A stretch of 64,000 nucleotides of DNA. Source: Haematobacter genomosp. 1. Its GTDB lineage: Bacteria; Pseudomonadota; Alphaproteobacteria; Rhodobacterales; Rhodobacteraceae. Shown here in pieces: positions 16,698 through 24,939 of the stretch (position 1 is the stretch's first letter; each line of letters begins with the position of its first letter). Under the pieces are notes generated by a model. It was not told where the DNA came from and did no database searches. It saw nothing but the letters and a program-made list of their open reading frames with translations. The position numbers and the translations under genes are program-made. Location of the stretch: NCBI RefSeq assembly GCF_002196855.1, contig NZ_NIPW01000027.1:1-64000 (forward strand), read 5' to 3'.

Positions 16698-19103
16698 ATG
16701 GACAGGTCTGCAGGGATCGGGCCGCTCGCAGGGATCACCGTGGTGGAGACGGGACCGGGCGTGGCGGGCGCATGGTGCGGACGGCTGCTCGCCAGCCTTG
16801 GGGCGGAGGTGACGGTACTGCCCCCATCCGGCGGCGACCCCCTTGCCGCGCGGGAGGAGATCCCGGGCGACGCGGCCACCCGCGGCCTCGTTCACGAGTG
16901 GCTGATGGCGGGCAAGCGCCTGGGCAAAAGCACGGGCGAAAACACGGGCGAAAACACGGGCACCGGCAATCGCACCAGCACTGGCACTGGCACCAGCACT
17001 GGCGCGGGCCGCAGTACGGGCCGCGCCACGGGCACTGCCACCGGCGACAGCACGGACACGCCCACCCCCATGCCCGCTGACACGCAGCTTGGCACGCCTC
17101 CTGCTCAACCGGACCTTCTCATCATCGGGGAGGATCATCGTGGCACGCCTTCCGTGACGCCCACACGGGGCACGGTGCGGCTTTCATGGTTCGGCGCGTC
17201 CGGCCCCTATGCGGCGTGGCAGGGCACGGATCTGGTGGTGCAGGCGCTTTCCGGCGTCCTCTACCCGACAGGGCCGCAGGATGGCGCACCCCGCCCGCTG
17301 GGCGATCTGCACTCCGCCCTGCTGGGCGGTGTTGCCGGGGCTGCGGCGGCGCTGACGGCGCTGCTGGCCAGGGGGCCCGCCCTGACCCTGGATGTCAGCA
17401 TTCTGGAAACCGCGCTGCTGCTCGGGGAGTTGCAGGTCGCGGATGTGGACTACTACGGGCGTGCGGTGCCGCGCGCGGGGATCAACCGCTTCTCCCCCAC
17501 CTGCCCGCTCAGCATCCACCGCTGCCGGGAGGGATGGCTCGGCGTCACGCTCATCACGCCGCAGCAGTGGGACGCGTTCTGCCGGATGATCGGGCGGGCC
17601 GATCTGGCCGAGAACCCGGATTTCGCGACCACCACGCTCCGCGAGCAGCGCGCGGATGCGGTGGAGGCCGCCATCGATGCGGCGCTTCCCGCGCAAACGG
17701 CGCAGGAGTGGGCGGAGGAGGCGCGGCGGCTCCGCATCCCCGCCGTGGTGGTGCCGGATGCGGCGGGCATCCTTGCCAACCCGGTGTTCGCGGAACGCGG
17801 GGCGGTGGCCCCGGTACGTGTGAGGGACAGGGTGCTCGACGCCCCCGCCTCCCCGCTCCATGTCGCCGCGCCGCAGGGAGAGGGGCAGGCCCCGCCGCCC
17901 CGCTCCACGGCCGAGGCGCCGCTCGCAGGTCTGCGGATCGCGGATTTCTCCATGGGCTGGGCCGGGCCGCTCGCGACCCGCATCCTTGCCGATCTGGGGG
18001 CGGAGGTCATCAAGATCGAGGCGGGCCGCTACCCGGACTGGTGGCGCGCGACGCAATGGACACCGGAGGCCATTGCCGCCCGTCAGTTCGAGAAAAGCCA
18101 CCGGTTCGCCGCGATGAACCGCGGCAAGCGGAGCGTCAGCTTCGACCTGACCACGCCGGAGGGCGCCGATCTCGCCCGCCGGCTGGTCGCCGAAAGCGAT
18201 GCGGTGGTGGAGAACCATGCCGCTGGCGTCATCGCGCGGCTCGGTCTGGGGTGGGAGGTGCTGTCCGAGGGGCGCGACGATCTGGTCATGCTGTCGATGT
18301 CCGCCTTCGGCACCGGCAACCCGCTGTCCGACACGCGGGCCTACGGCTCCACGCTGGAGCAGGCGTCGGGCCTGCCGAGCTTCCGGGGAGAGCCGGGGGA
18401 GCCGCCGGTGCTTGGCCATGTCGCCTATGGCGATCCGGTCGGCGGGCTTTACGGGGCGGTGGCGCTGCTGGCCGCGCTCCATCATCGGCAGCGGACGGGA
18501 CGGGGCCAGTGGCTGAACCTGAGCCAGGTGGAGTTCCTGCTGCCGTTTGCCGCGGCCCCCGTGCTGACCCGTTCGGCCACGGGGCGGGAGCCGCCGCGGC
18601 CCGGCAACGGCCATGTGTCGCTGGCGCTCCACGGGCTTTATCCCGCCGCAGGCGACCGCTGGATCGCGATTGCCGCCGACGAGGGGCAGCGGCGCGCGCT
18701 CTCCCGGCTGACCGGTCTGGCGGAAGCGACGCTGGCGGCTACCCTCTCCGCATGGACGGCGCGGCAGGAGGCGGAGCGTCTTGCCGCGGCGCTTCAGGCC
18801 GCAGGCATTCCCGCCGCGCCCGTCCGCACCCCGGAGGAGGCGATGGCGGACCCGCATCTCGCCCTGTCCGGCAGCTACCACGACACCGAGCGTCCGCATC
18901 TCGGCCGGCAACGTCAGGCGGGCCTGCCCTTCCTGATCGACGGGCGGCGGATGCCCTTCCGCGGCACCGCGCCGCTGCTGGGGGGCGATACCGAAGCCGT
19001 GATGCGGGATATCCTCGGCGAGGGCCGCGCCCTCTACCATTCCGCGCTGGACCGGGGCATCGTGAGCCTCGAACCCACCACATTGCGAGGCGCCCATGGC
19101 TGA
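16698..19103 (+). CDS. Tandem class III CoA-transferase (CaiB/BaiF x2)
   Basis: An 801-residue cytoplasmic protein with two family III CoA-transferase domains, residues about 8-395 and 408-790. These enzymes move CoA between acids through an Asp-linked intermediate. The first domain has GTDLVVQALSG with a likely catalytic Asp178; the aligned place in the second domain reads YGSTLEQASG and lacks Asp. That is the reverse of the DMSP enzyme DddD, whose active Asp is in the second half. Residues about 77-130 are a Thr/Gly/Ser-rich low-complexity stretch replacing part of the usual fold. The start ATG at 16698 follows GGGGGAGGAACCGG. The next gene begins eight bases before this one ends. A role in handing CoA to the pathway acid is inferred. 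Confidence 0.9.
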   Translation: MDRSAGIGPLAGITVVETGPGVAGAWCGRLLASLGAEVTVLPPSGGDPLAAREEIPGDAATRGLVHEWLMAGKRLGKSTGENTGENTGTGNRTSTGTGTSTGAGRSTGRATGTATGDSTDTPTPMPADTQLGTPPAQPDLLIIGEDHRGTPSVTPTRGTVRLSWFGASGPYAAWQGTDLVVQALSGVLYPTGPQDGAPRPLGDLHSALLGGVAGAAAALTALLARGPALTLDVSILETALLLGELQVADVDYYGRAVPRAGINRFSPTCPLSIHRCREGWLGVTLITPQQWDAFCRMIGRADLAENPDFATTTLREQRADAVEAAIDAALPAQTAQEWAEEARRLRIPAVVVPDAAGILANPVFAERGAVAPVRVRDRVLDAPASPLHVAAPQGEGQAPPPRSTAEAPLAGLRIADFSMGWAGPLATRILADLGAEVIKIEAGRYPDWWRATQWTPEAIAARQFEKSHRFAAMNRGKRSVSFDLTTPEGADLARRLVAESDAVVENHAAGVIARLGLGWEVLSEGRDDLVMLSMSAFGTGNPLSDTRAYGSTLEQASGLPSFRGEPGEPPVLGHVAYGDPVGGLYGAVALLAALHHRQRTGRGQWLNLSQVEFLLPFAAAPVLTRSATGREPPRPGNGHVSLALHGLYPAAGDRWIAIAADEGQRRALSRLTGLAEATLAATLSAWTARQEAERLAAALQAAGIPAAPVRTPEEAMADPHLALSGSYHDTERPHLGRQRQAGLPFLIDGRRMPFRGTAPLLGGDTEAVMRDILGEGRALYHSALDRGIVSLEPTTLRGAHG
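16926..17088 (+). repeat. Degenerate hexanucleotide repeat inside the CoA-transferase gene
   Basis: Loose repeats of the type ARCACGGGC / ACTGGCACC encode a run of Thr, Gly, Ser and Asn. The stretch stays in frame and the sequence resumes normal CoA-transferase character at PDLLIIGED. It looks like slippage-driven expansion of a surface loop. Confidence 0.75.
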
Positions 19104-19884
19104 CATCCCCTCCCTCACCGACCGTCTGATCCCGTTGCAGGGAGCGGAGAACGTGCGCGACCTTGGCGGCTATGCCCTGGCCGGGGGCGGGACGACGCAA
19201 TGGCGGCGGGTGCTGCGCGGCGACGGGCTGCACGGGCTGACGCCCGGGGATCTTCTCAGCCTGCACGATCTGGGCGTGCGCAGTGTCATCGACCTGCGCG
19301 GCCCGGCGGAGCTTGCCCGCCAGCCCAGCCCCTATGCGGCGCGGGCCAGTACCGCCGTCAATACCTCCGCCAATACCTCCGACGGTATCAGCTATGCCAA
19401 CGTCCCGCTGTTCGAAAAGCTCTCGCCCATCGACATGGCGGTTTCCGAGGGGAGCTACACCCTTCTGGGCCGCTATCTGGAGGCCATAGACCAGTGCGGC
19501 ACCCGGATCGCGGAAGTCCTCACCCGCATCGCCGTGGCGGAGCCGGGCGTGGTTCTGTTCCATTGCACCGTCGGCAAGGACCGCACTGGCCTGATCGCCG
19601 GCCTGCTCCTGTCGCTCGCCGGGGCGGCGCCGGACACGGTGGTGGAGGATTACGCCCTGACCGAGCGCATTGCCGGCCCCTTGCTCGCGGGGTTCCGGGT
19701 GGCCGCGCTGGAACGAGGGCTGCCGCCCGCGCATGTGGACGAACTGCTCTCCTCGCCGCCCGCGGCGATGGCGGGCGTGCTCGCTCACATCGACGCGCGG
19801 TATGGGGGCATCGCCGCCTATCTCACCGCCAATGGCGTGGACGCCGCCATGCAGGAGCGCCTGAAGGAGCGGCTGACACGCTGA
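19096..19884 (+). CDS. Tyrosine-phosphatase-like protein (Y_phosphatase3 family)
   Basis: A 262-residue protein with the Cys-based phosphatase loop HCTVGKDRTG (C-x5-R) and the N-terminal ENVRDLGGY typical of this family, which includes phosphatases acting on phosphotyrosine or phosphoinositides. The conserved stretch VRSVIDLRGPAEL carries the early Asp. Residues near 85-97 (ASTAVNTSANTSDG) look like another low-complexity loop. It overlaps the CoA-transferase by eight bases and has a GAGG site before its ATG, so the two are co-translated. Why a phosphatase should be tied to a CoA-transferase is not evident. Confidence 0.85.
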   Translation: MADIPSLTDRLIPLQGAENVRDLGGYALAGGGTTQWRRVLRGDGLHGLTPGDLLSLHDLGVRSVIDLRGPAELARQPSPYAARASTAVNTSANTSDGISYANVPLFEKLSPIDMAVSEGSYTLLGRYLEAIDQCGTRIAEVLTRIAVAEPGVVLFHCTVGKDRTGLIAGLLLSLAGAAPDTVVEDYALTERIAGPLLAGFRVAALERGLPPAHVDELLSSPPAAMAGVLAHIDARYGGIAAYLTANGVDAAMQERLKERLTR

Positions 19885-19915
19885 TCCCTCTTGCGCGCCG
19901 GGAATGTCTGATCTA

Positions 19916-19937
19916 GGTCAGGTAAAATTACCGGACC
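19916..19937. promoter_or_regulatory. Inverted repeat before the MarR-GNAT gene
   Basis: GGTCAGGTAA-AA-TTACCGGACC, ten-base arms with one mismatch, centred 23 bases before the start codon. A further GGTCAG follows at 19941. The position fits an autoregulatory MarR operator overlapping the promoter or ribosome site. Confidence 0.6.
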
Positions 19938-19949
19938 AAGGTCAGACAA

Positions 19950-20831
19950 ATGCCGTCAGCCGTCGCCCGCATCCGCCGCTTCCATCGGGCGGTGACCCGT
20001 GAAACCGGGGCGCTGGATACCTCCTTTCTGGGCCGTGGACGGCCTCTCGGCCCCGCGCGGGTGCTGAACGCCATCGGTCAGGGGAGGGAGGAGATCGGGG
20101 AGATCCGCAGCTATCTCAACCTGGATTCCGGCCTGATGAGCCGCCTGCTCCGTCAGCTGGAGGCAGAGGGCCTGCTGGAGACCCTGCCGGATCCGGCCGA
20201 TTCCCGCCGCCGCCTCGCCCGGCTGACGGAGGCGGGACAGCGCGAATATGCGGCCTATGAGGCGCTGTCGGACAGGCAGGCGGCGGAGATCCTCTCCCGC
20301 CACCCCAGACCGCAGGCATTGCTCGCGGCCATGGACCTCGTGGCCTCCGCGCTGGGACGTGACAGCATCACCCTTGCCGAAGTCTCCCCCCGCGACCCGC
20401 GCGCGGTGCATTGCCTGCAGTCCTATTACACGGAGCTGGGCCAGCGGCTCGCACAGGGGTTTGACGTGACCCTCTCCGCCGACCCGGAGGCGCGCGACAT
20501 GGAGCCGCCGCGCGGCACGTTCCTCATCGCGCTGTCGGACGGTCTGCCGGTCGCCTGCGGGGGCGTGAAGGGGACCGACAAGGGCTATGCGGAGGTGAAG
20601 CGCGTCTGGACGGATCCCTCTGCCCGCGGCCTCGGCCTCTCCCGGCGGATGATGGCGGCGCTGGAGGAGCGCGCCCGTGCGCTTGGCATCCTTACCCTCC
20701 GGCTCGACAGCAACAGCGCGCTGCACGAGGCGATCGCCCTCTACCGTTCCAGCGGCTGGACGGAGATAGATCGCTTCAACGACGACCCCTATCCAGATCA
20801 TTTCTTTGAGAAAACCCTGCGCGATTCCTGA
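19950..20831 (+). CDS. MarR-family regulator fused to GNAT acetyltransferase
   Basis: A 293-residue two-domain protein. Residues 1-140 form a MarR-type winged helix (GEIRSYLNLDSGLMSRLLRQLE as recognition helix, then DPADSRRRLARLTEAGQ as wing). Residues 150-290 are a GNAT domain with the acetyl-CoA loop VWTDPSARGLGLSRRMM and the late motif LHEAIALYRSSGWTEIDRF. This fusion is widespread, but its targets are mostly unknown. The inverted repeat just before the start suggests it controls itself. It is transcribed in the same direction as the CoA-transferase pair, 65 bases downstream, and may be a separate unit. Confidence 0.9.
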   Translation: MPSAVARIRRFHRAVTRETGALDTSFLGRGRPLGPARVLNAIGQGREEIGEIRSYLNLDSGLMSRLLRQLEAEGLLETLPDPADSRRRLARLTEAGQREYAAYEALSDRQAAEILSRHPRPQALLAAMDLVASALGRDSITLAEVSPRDPRAVHCLQSYYTELGQRLAQGFDVTLSADPEARDMEPPRGTFLIALSDGLPVACGGVKGTDKGYAEVKRVWTDPSARGLGLSRRMMAALEERARALGILTLRLDSNSALHEAIALYRSSGWTEIDRFNDDPYPDHFFEKTLRDS

Positions 20832-20930
20832 ACGCTACCGCTCCGCTTGGAAAGCGCCGCACGTTTCCACCGCTCCGGCATCCTCCCGCCGAACATTTTC
20901 GGAGGCCCGGGGCGTGCCGCTTGCCCGCCA

Positions 20931-21824
20931 TCACTCGGCCAGATAGCCGCGCAGCGTATCGACGAATTGCAGCGTCGGGCGTTCCTGCACCCGCGCGCGC
21001 CGCGTCACCAGCATGAGGACATTGGGCCGCATCGCCGGGTCCAGCAGCGGAACATGGATGAGCCGCCCCTCCGCCACATCCATCGCCACGTCGAAGGCGC
21101 TCAGAAACGCGATGGCCTCGCCCGCCGCCGCGATCTCCCGCATGAAGTCGATGGAGTTGGACTGAAACTGCGGGCGGAAGCTCAGGTTCGCTCGCAGGAG
21201 CGCGTCGCGGATCGTACGATGCATGACCATCGTCTCATCCGCCAGAACGAGCGGATAGCCCGCACAGTCGCCCGGGCGGAGCCGTTCGGCACGGGCCAGC
21301 GGATGCTCCGGCGCCACCACCGCGCCCAGAGGCGCGTCATATCGGTTGAGCACGGCGAGCTGCGGATCGTCCGGCAGGTTGTAACCCAGCCCCAGATCCG
21401 CCTCCCCCTCCACCACGGCGCGCACGATGCCGGGGATGAAGGTCACGCCGCATTCGATCCGCACCCGCGCGAAGCGGGTGGCGAACTCCCGCACCGCAGC
21501 GGCGACAAGCCCGCTCGCCAGCCCGTTCATGGTGACGAGCCGCACCTCCCCGCCGCGCATCTCGCGCATGTCCTCCAGCCGTGATTCGAGCGCGCGGTAA
21601 CCCCGGAGCGTCTGCCGGACATGGGTGAGCAGCGCCTCCCCCGCGGCGGTAAGCTTCATCCCCCGCGGCAGGCGCTGAAAAAGCTGCACGTCCAGCATCT
21701 CCTCCAGCTGGAGGATCTGGCGGTTCACGGCGGTCGGCGAAACATTCAGCCGTTCCGCGGCCTTGCGGATGGATCCTGCCCGCGCGACCTCATCCAGATA
21801 GCTCAACAAACGCCCGTGCAGCAT
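20931..21824 (-). CDS. LysR-family transcriptional regulator
   Basis: A 297-residue LysR-type regulator. Residues 1-62 hold the helix-turn-helix (GSIRKAAERLNVSPTAVNRQILQLEEMLDVQLFQR). The rest is a periplasmic-binding-protein-like effector domain (LGLGYNLPDDPQL, PLVLADE). It is transcribed away from the NMT1-type binding-protein gene across 147 bases, the classic layout in which a LysR protein activates its divergent neighbour. The effector is likely the imported compound or a breakdown product. Confidence 0.92.
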   Translation of the reverse strand: MLHGRLLSYLDEVARAGSIRKAAERLNVSPTAVNRQILQLEEMLDVQLFQRLPRGMKLTAAGEALLTHVRQTLRGYRALESRLEDMREMRGGEVRLVTMNGLASGLVAAAVREFATRFARVRIECGVTFIPGIVRAVVEGEADLGLGYNLPDDPQLAVLNRYDAPLGAVVAPEHPLARAERLRPGDCAGYPLVLADETMVMHRTIRDALLRANLSFRPQFQSNSIDFMREIAAAGEAIAFLSAFDVAMDVAEGRLIHVPLLDPAMRPNVLMLVTRRARVQERPTLQFVDTLRGYLAE

Positions 21825-21971
21825 GAATGCCCCCTGTCCGGGACGCTAGGCAGCACCGCACGGAGCGTCAACCAAATGTTTACAGGCATGGCAGATCTTG
21901 CTGCTTTTCCTCAGCGCTTTCGGGCCGCATAGCTCAGGTAACAAAAAACACGATCCAACAGAGAGACCGCC
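21825..21971. promoter_or_regulatory. Divergent control region lysR / ABC importer operon
   Basis: 147 bases, locally AT-richer than the flanks (CAAATGTTTAC, GGTAACAAAAAACACG). It must hold both promoters and the LysR site. No single T-N11-A box stands out enough for me to name one. Confidence 0.6.
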
Positions 21972-22949
21972 ATGACCCGCCATTTCCGCCCCGTCCTGGG
22001 CGCGCTCCTGCTCTCCGCCGCCACGCCCGCCCTTGCGGGCGAGCCCTTCACCTTCATGACCTCATGGTTCGCGCAGGCGGAACATGGCGGCTTCTATCAG
22101 GCGCTGGCCACCGGTCTTTACGAAAAGGCGGGGCTGGACGTGACGATCCGCATGGGCGGGCCGCAGGTGAATTCGATGCAGCTTCTGCTGGCGGGAGAGG
22201 CGGATGCCTATTCGGGCTTCGATTTCCAGATCCTGAACGGCGTGTCGCAAGGCCTGCCGCTGGTGGCCGTGGCCGCGGTGTTCCAGCACGACATGAACGG
22301 CCTCGTCACGCATCCCGACGTGACCGCGCTCGACCAGATCGGCGACCGGACGGTGATGATGGCGACGTCCGCCCGCACCGCCTGGTGGCCGTGGCTGAAG
22401 GCGAAATACGACCTCTCCGACGATCAGGTGAAGCCCTACACGTTCAATATCCAGCCCTTCGTTGCAGACAGCCATGCGGTGCAGCAGGGTTTCGCCTCCT
22501 CCGAACCCTACGGGCTGACGCAGCTCGGCATCTCCTACAACTTCCTGCCCTTCTATGCAGAGGGCTACCCGCCCTATGGCGGCACCATCACCACCCGGCA
22601 TGATGTGCTGGAGAAGCGGGAGGATGCGCTCCGCCGCTTCGTCCGGGCCTCCATGGAGGGCTGGAAGAGCTACCTCGCCGACCCGGCCCCCGGCAATGCG
22701 CTGATCCGGGCGGCCAATCCGAAGATGACGGAGGATCAGCTCGACTTCGCCGTGTCCCATCTGCGGGAGATGAACACGGTCGGGATGGAGGATGCGGCGC
22801 GCCACGGCATCGGCACGATGAACCCCGACCGCTGGAAGGCGAGCTACGACTACATGGTCGGCGCGGATCTGCTGCCCGCGGCCACGGACTGGCAATCCGC
22901 CTTCACCACGCGGATCATCGACGAGATCAACGTCCTGCCGAGCCAGTGA
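21972..22949 (+). CDS. ABC importer substrate-binding protein, NMT1/THI5-like
   Basis: A 325-residue periplasmic receptor with a clear Sec signal peptide (residues 1-22, ending PALAGEP). The mature part matches the NMT1/THI5/TauA group: MTSWFAQAEHGGFYQALATGLYEKAGLDVTI-type opening, GEADAYSGFDF, and SSEPYGLTQLG. The group binds pyrimidine precursors of thiamine, taurine, nitrate or other small ligands. It is the first gene of a long plus-strand operon and faces the LysR regulator. The amidohydrolase further down favours a nitrogen heterocycle as ligand, which is inference. Confidence 0.92.
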   Translation: MTRHFRPVLGALLLSAATPALAGEPFTFMTSWFAQAEHGGFYQALATGLYEKAGLDVTIRMGGPQVNSMQLLLAGEADAYSGFDFQILNGVSQGLPLVAVAAVFQHDMNGLVTHPDVTALDQIGDRTVMMATSARTAWWPWLKAKYDLSDDQVKPYTFNIQPFVADSHAVQQGFASSEPYGLTQLGISYNFLPFYAEGYPPYGGTITTRHDVLEKREDALRRFVRASMEGWKSYLADPAPGNALIRAANPKMTEDQLDFAVSHLREMNTVGMEDAARHGIGTMNPDRWKASYDYMVGADLLPAATDWQSAFTTRIIDEINVLPSQ

Positions 22950-22960
22950 GGGAGGGTCCG

Positions 22961-23236
22961 ATGCAACCCGCCCATACGCACACCGCCAAGAAGGCCCGGA
23001 TCGCGCCGCTGCGGCGTGGACGAGCCGCGAAGGCCCCGGCTGCGGCCGGCCTGTCGCTCAGGGCCATGCCGACCGTCCCGGCCCCCCTTTCCCGCGCCTG
23101 GTCCCGGCCCTTGCCCGCCGTGCGGGCGTGCCCGTCGGCCCGTCGCCCGGCAAAAGCCCGGCCACGACCCGTGCCAGCCAACCGCAATCCCCGCGCCTGC
23201 CGCCGGGAAGACGCCTGCCTGCGAGGGATGCCATGA
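22961..23236 (+). CDS. Possible small Arg-rich protein, translationally coupled
   Basis: A 91-codon frame between the binding protein and the ATPase. For it: a strong GGGAGGG ribosome site 4-6 bases before ATG 22961, and an ATGA overlap with the ATPase start at 23233. Against it: the product is only Arg, Ala and Pro-rich with no recognisable fold, and high GC keeps frames open. It may be a leader peptide that couples translation, a real small protein, or chance. Confidence 0.35.
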   Translation: MQPAHTHTAKKARIAPLRRGRAAKAPAAAGLSLRAMPTVPAPLSRAWSRPLPAVRACPSARRPAKARPRPVPANRNPRACRREDACLRGMP

Positions 23237-24075
23237 TCGCCGCCATGCCGAAGCCGCCCGTCACCTCCATCCACCCTGAAAGCGCCCAACCGGTCATCGA
23301 AGTGCTCTCGGCCGAAAAGAGCTTCGGCACGCGGCGCGTCCTCTCCCCCATCGACCTCACCGTGCATGAGGGGGAGGTCGTGACGCTGATCGGCCCCTCC
23401 GGCTGCGGGAAATCGACGCTGTTGAGCCTGATGGCCCATCTGGCGGAGCCGACGGACGGGCGCATCGCCTGGTGGCGCGGCGGCTATGACCGGGTGGGGC
23501 AGCCCGGATGCAACCTCGGCATCGTGTTTCAGGATGCGACGCTGCTGCCCTGGGCGCGGGTCATCGACAATGTGCGCCTGCCGCTCGACCTTGCCCATGT
23601 GCCCAAGGCCGAAGGCAATGCGCGCGCGCAGGCCGCGCTGGAGCGGGTGGGGCTGAAAGGGTGCGAACGTCTCCACCCCCGCCAGATTTCCGGCGGCATG
23701 AAGATGCGCGTCTCCATCGCCCGCGCGCTGGTGGCGGAGCCGGATGCGCTGCTGATGGACGAGCCCTTCGGTGCGCTCGACGAATTCACCCGCAACCGGC
23801 TCGACAGCGACCTGCTGGCCCTGCGGGCGGAGCGGAACCTGTCGCTCGTCTTCGTCACCCATTCGATCTACGAGGCGGTGTTCCTGTCCTCCCGCGTTGT
23901 CGTCATGGCGGCCAATCCCGGCCGCATCCATGCCGAACTGACCATCGACGAACCCTTCCCGCGGGCGGAGAGCTTCCGTGTCTCCACCCGCTTCGCCGAA
24001 TACTGCGCCGAACTCACCCGCCTGCTGGGCGAGGCGTCCGGGCTGGACCCGGCTGGAGACGTGACATGCCGCTGA
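23233..24075 (+). CDS. ABC importer ATPase, NitT/TauT type
   Basis: A 280-residue cytoplasmic ATPase: Walker A GPSGCGKSTLL, Q-loop IVFQDATLLPWARV, signature ISGGMKMRVS, Walker B LLMDEPFGALDE, H-loop His in VTHSIYEAVFLS. The SSRVVVMAANPGRI ending is standard for NitT/TauT/SsuB-type ATPases. I chose ATG 23233 (MIAAMPKPP), preceded by GAGGG; a longer in-frame start at 23128 would overlap the small upstream frame. It overlaps the permease by 10 bases. Confidence 0.93.
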   Translation: MIAAMPKPPVTSIHPESAQPVIEVLSAEKSFGTRRVLSPIDLTVHEGEVVTLIGPSGCGKSTLLSLMAHLAEPTDGRIAWWRGGYDRVGQPGCNLGIVFQDATLLPWARVIDNVRLPLDLAHVPKAEGNARAQAALERVGLKGCERLHPRQISGGMKMRVSIARALVAEPDALLMDEPFGALDEFTRNRLDSDLLALRAERNLSLVFVTHSIYEAVFLSSRVVVMAANPGRIHAELTIDEPFPRAESFRVSTRFAEYCAELTRLLGEASGLDPAGDVTCR

Positions 24076-24851
24076 TGAAGAACGAAGTCTTCCTGCGCAT
24101 CGCCGGTCCGCTGCTCGTGGGCCTCCTGATCGTGGCTGTCTGGGAGCTGGCCTGCCGCCTCTGGGCCGTGCCGGTCTATATCTTCCCCAAGCCCACCGAT
24201 GTCGCGGCGAGCCTTGTGGATCAGGCGCCCGTGCTGTTCGCCGCGCTGTGGACGACGCTGAGGATCACGCTCATCGCCTTTCTCTGCGCGGTGGTGGCGG
24301 GGGTGCTGCTCGCCGTGCTGTTCGTGCAGAGCCGGTTTCTGGAGATCTCCCTCTTTCCCTATGCGGTGCTGCTTCAGGTCACGCCGATCGCGGCGATCTC
24401 TCCGCTCATCATCATCCTGGTGAAGAACACGGAGGCGGCGCTGATCCTCTGCGCCTCCATCGTGGCGCTGTTCCCGATCATCTCCAACACCACGCTGGGG
24501 CTGAAATCGGTGGATCAGGGGCTGGAGAACCTGTTCCGCGTCAACCGCGCGAGCAAGTGGCAGACGCTCACCCGGCTGAAGATCCCCGCGGCGCTGCCCT
24601 ATGTCTTCGGCGGGTTCCGCATCTCCATCGGGCTGGCGCTGATCGGCGCGGTGGTGGGGGAGTTCGTGGCGGGCACCGGAGGATCCGGCGCGGGGCTGGC
24701 GTATCAGATCATGCTCGCGGGGTTCCAGCTCGACATCCCGCTGATGTTCGCGGCGCTGCTGCTCATCACGGTCACGGGAGTGCTGCTTTTCATGACGATG
24801 GTGGGCGTCTCCCGCCTCGTCCTCGGCAGCTGGCACGAAAGCGCCCGCTGA
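24066..24851 (+). CDS. ABC importer permease, NitT/TauT type
   Basis: A 261-residue inner-membrane protein with about six helices, the first at residues 9-28 (RIAGPLLVGLLIVAVWELA). The motif VPVYIFPKPTDVAASL after helix 1 and the EAA loop near FRVNRASKWQTLTRLKIPAALPY identify the SsuC/TauC/ThiX group. The start at 24066 has GGAG seven bases before it; ATG 24075 is the alternative. It forms the channel partner of the preceding ATPase. Confidence 0.93.
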   Translation: MPLMKNEVFLRIAGPLLVGLLIVAVWELACRLWAVPVYIFPKPTDVAASLVDQAPVLFAALWTTLRITLIAFLCAVVAGVLLAVLFVQSRFLEISLFPYAVLLQVTPIAAISPLIIILVKNTEAALILCASIVALFPIISNTTLGLKSVDQGLENLFRVNRASKWQTLTRLKIPAALPYVFGGFRISIGLALIGAVVGEFVAGTGGSGAGLAYQIMLAGFQLDIPLMFAALLLITVTGVLLFMTMVGVSRLVLGSWHESAR

Positions 24852-24939
24852 CCGCACGACCCTTTCTCAAGTCAACTGAACGCCTCGGGGCGCGCGTGCG
24901 CGTGCGTGCGCTCGGCCCCGCCATGCCAAAGGACAAGCC

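Noticed and set aside
16698-19103. DddD (DMSP CoA-transferase/lyase)
   Set aside because: Length and tandem layout fit, but the Asp needed in the second half is missing and no DMSP transporter or Ddd partner genes are present.
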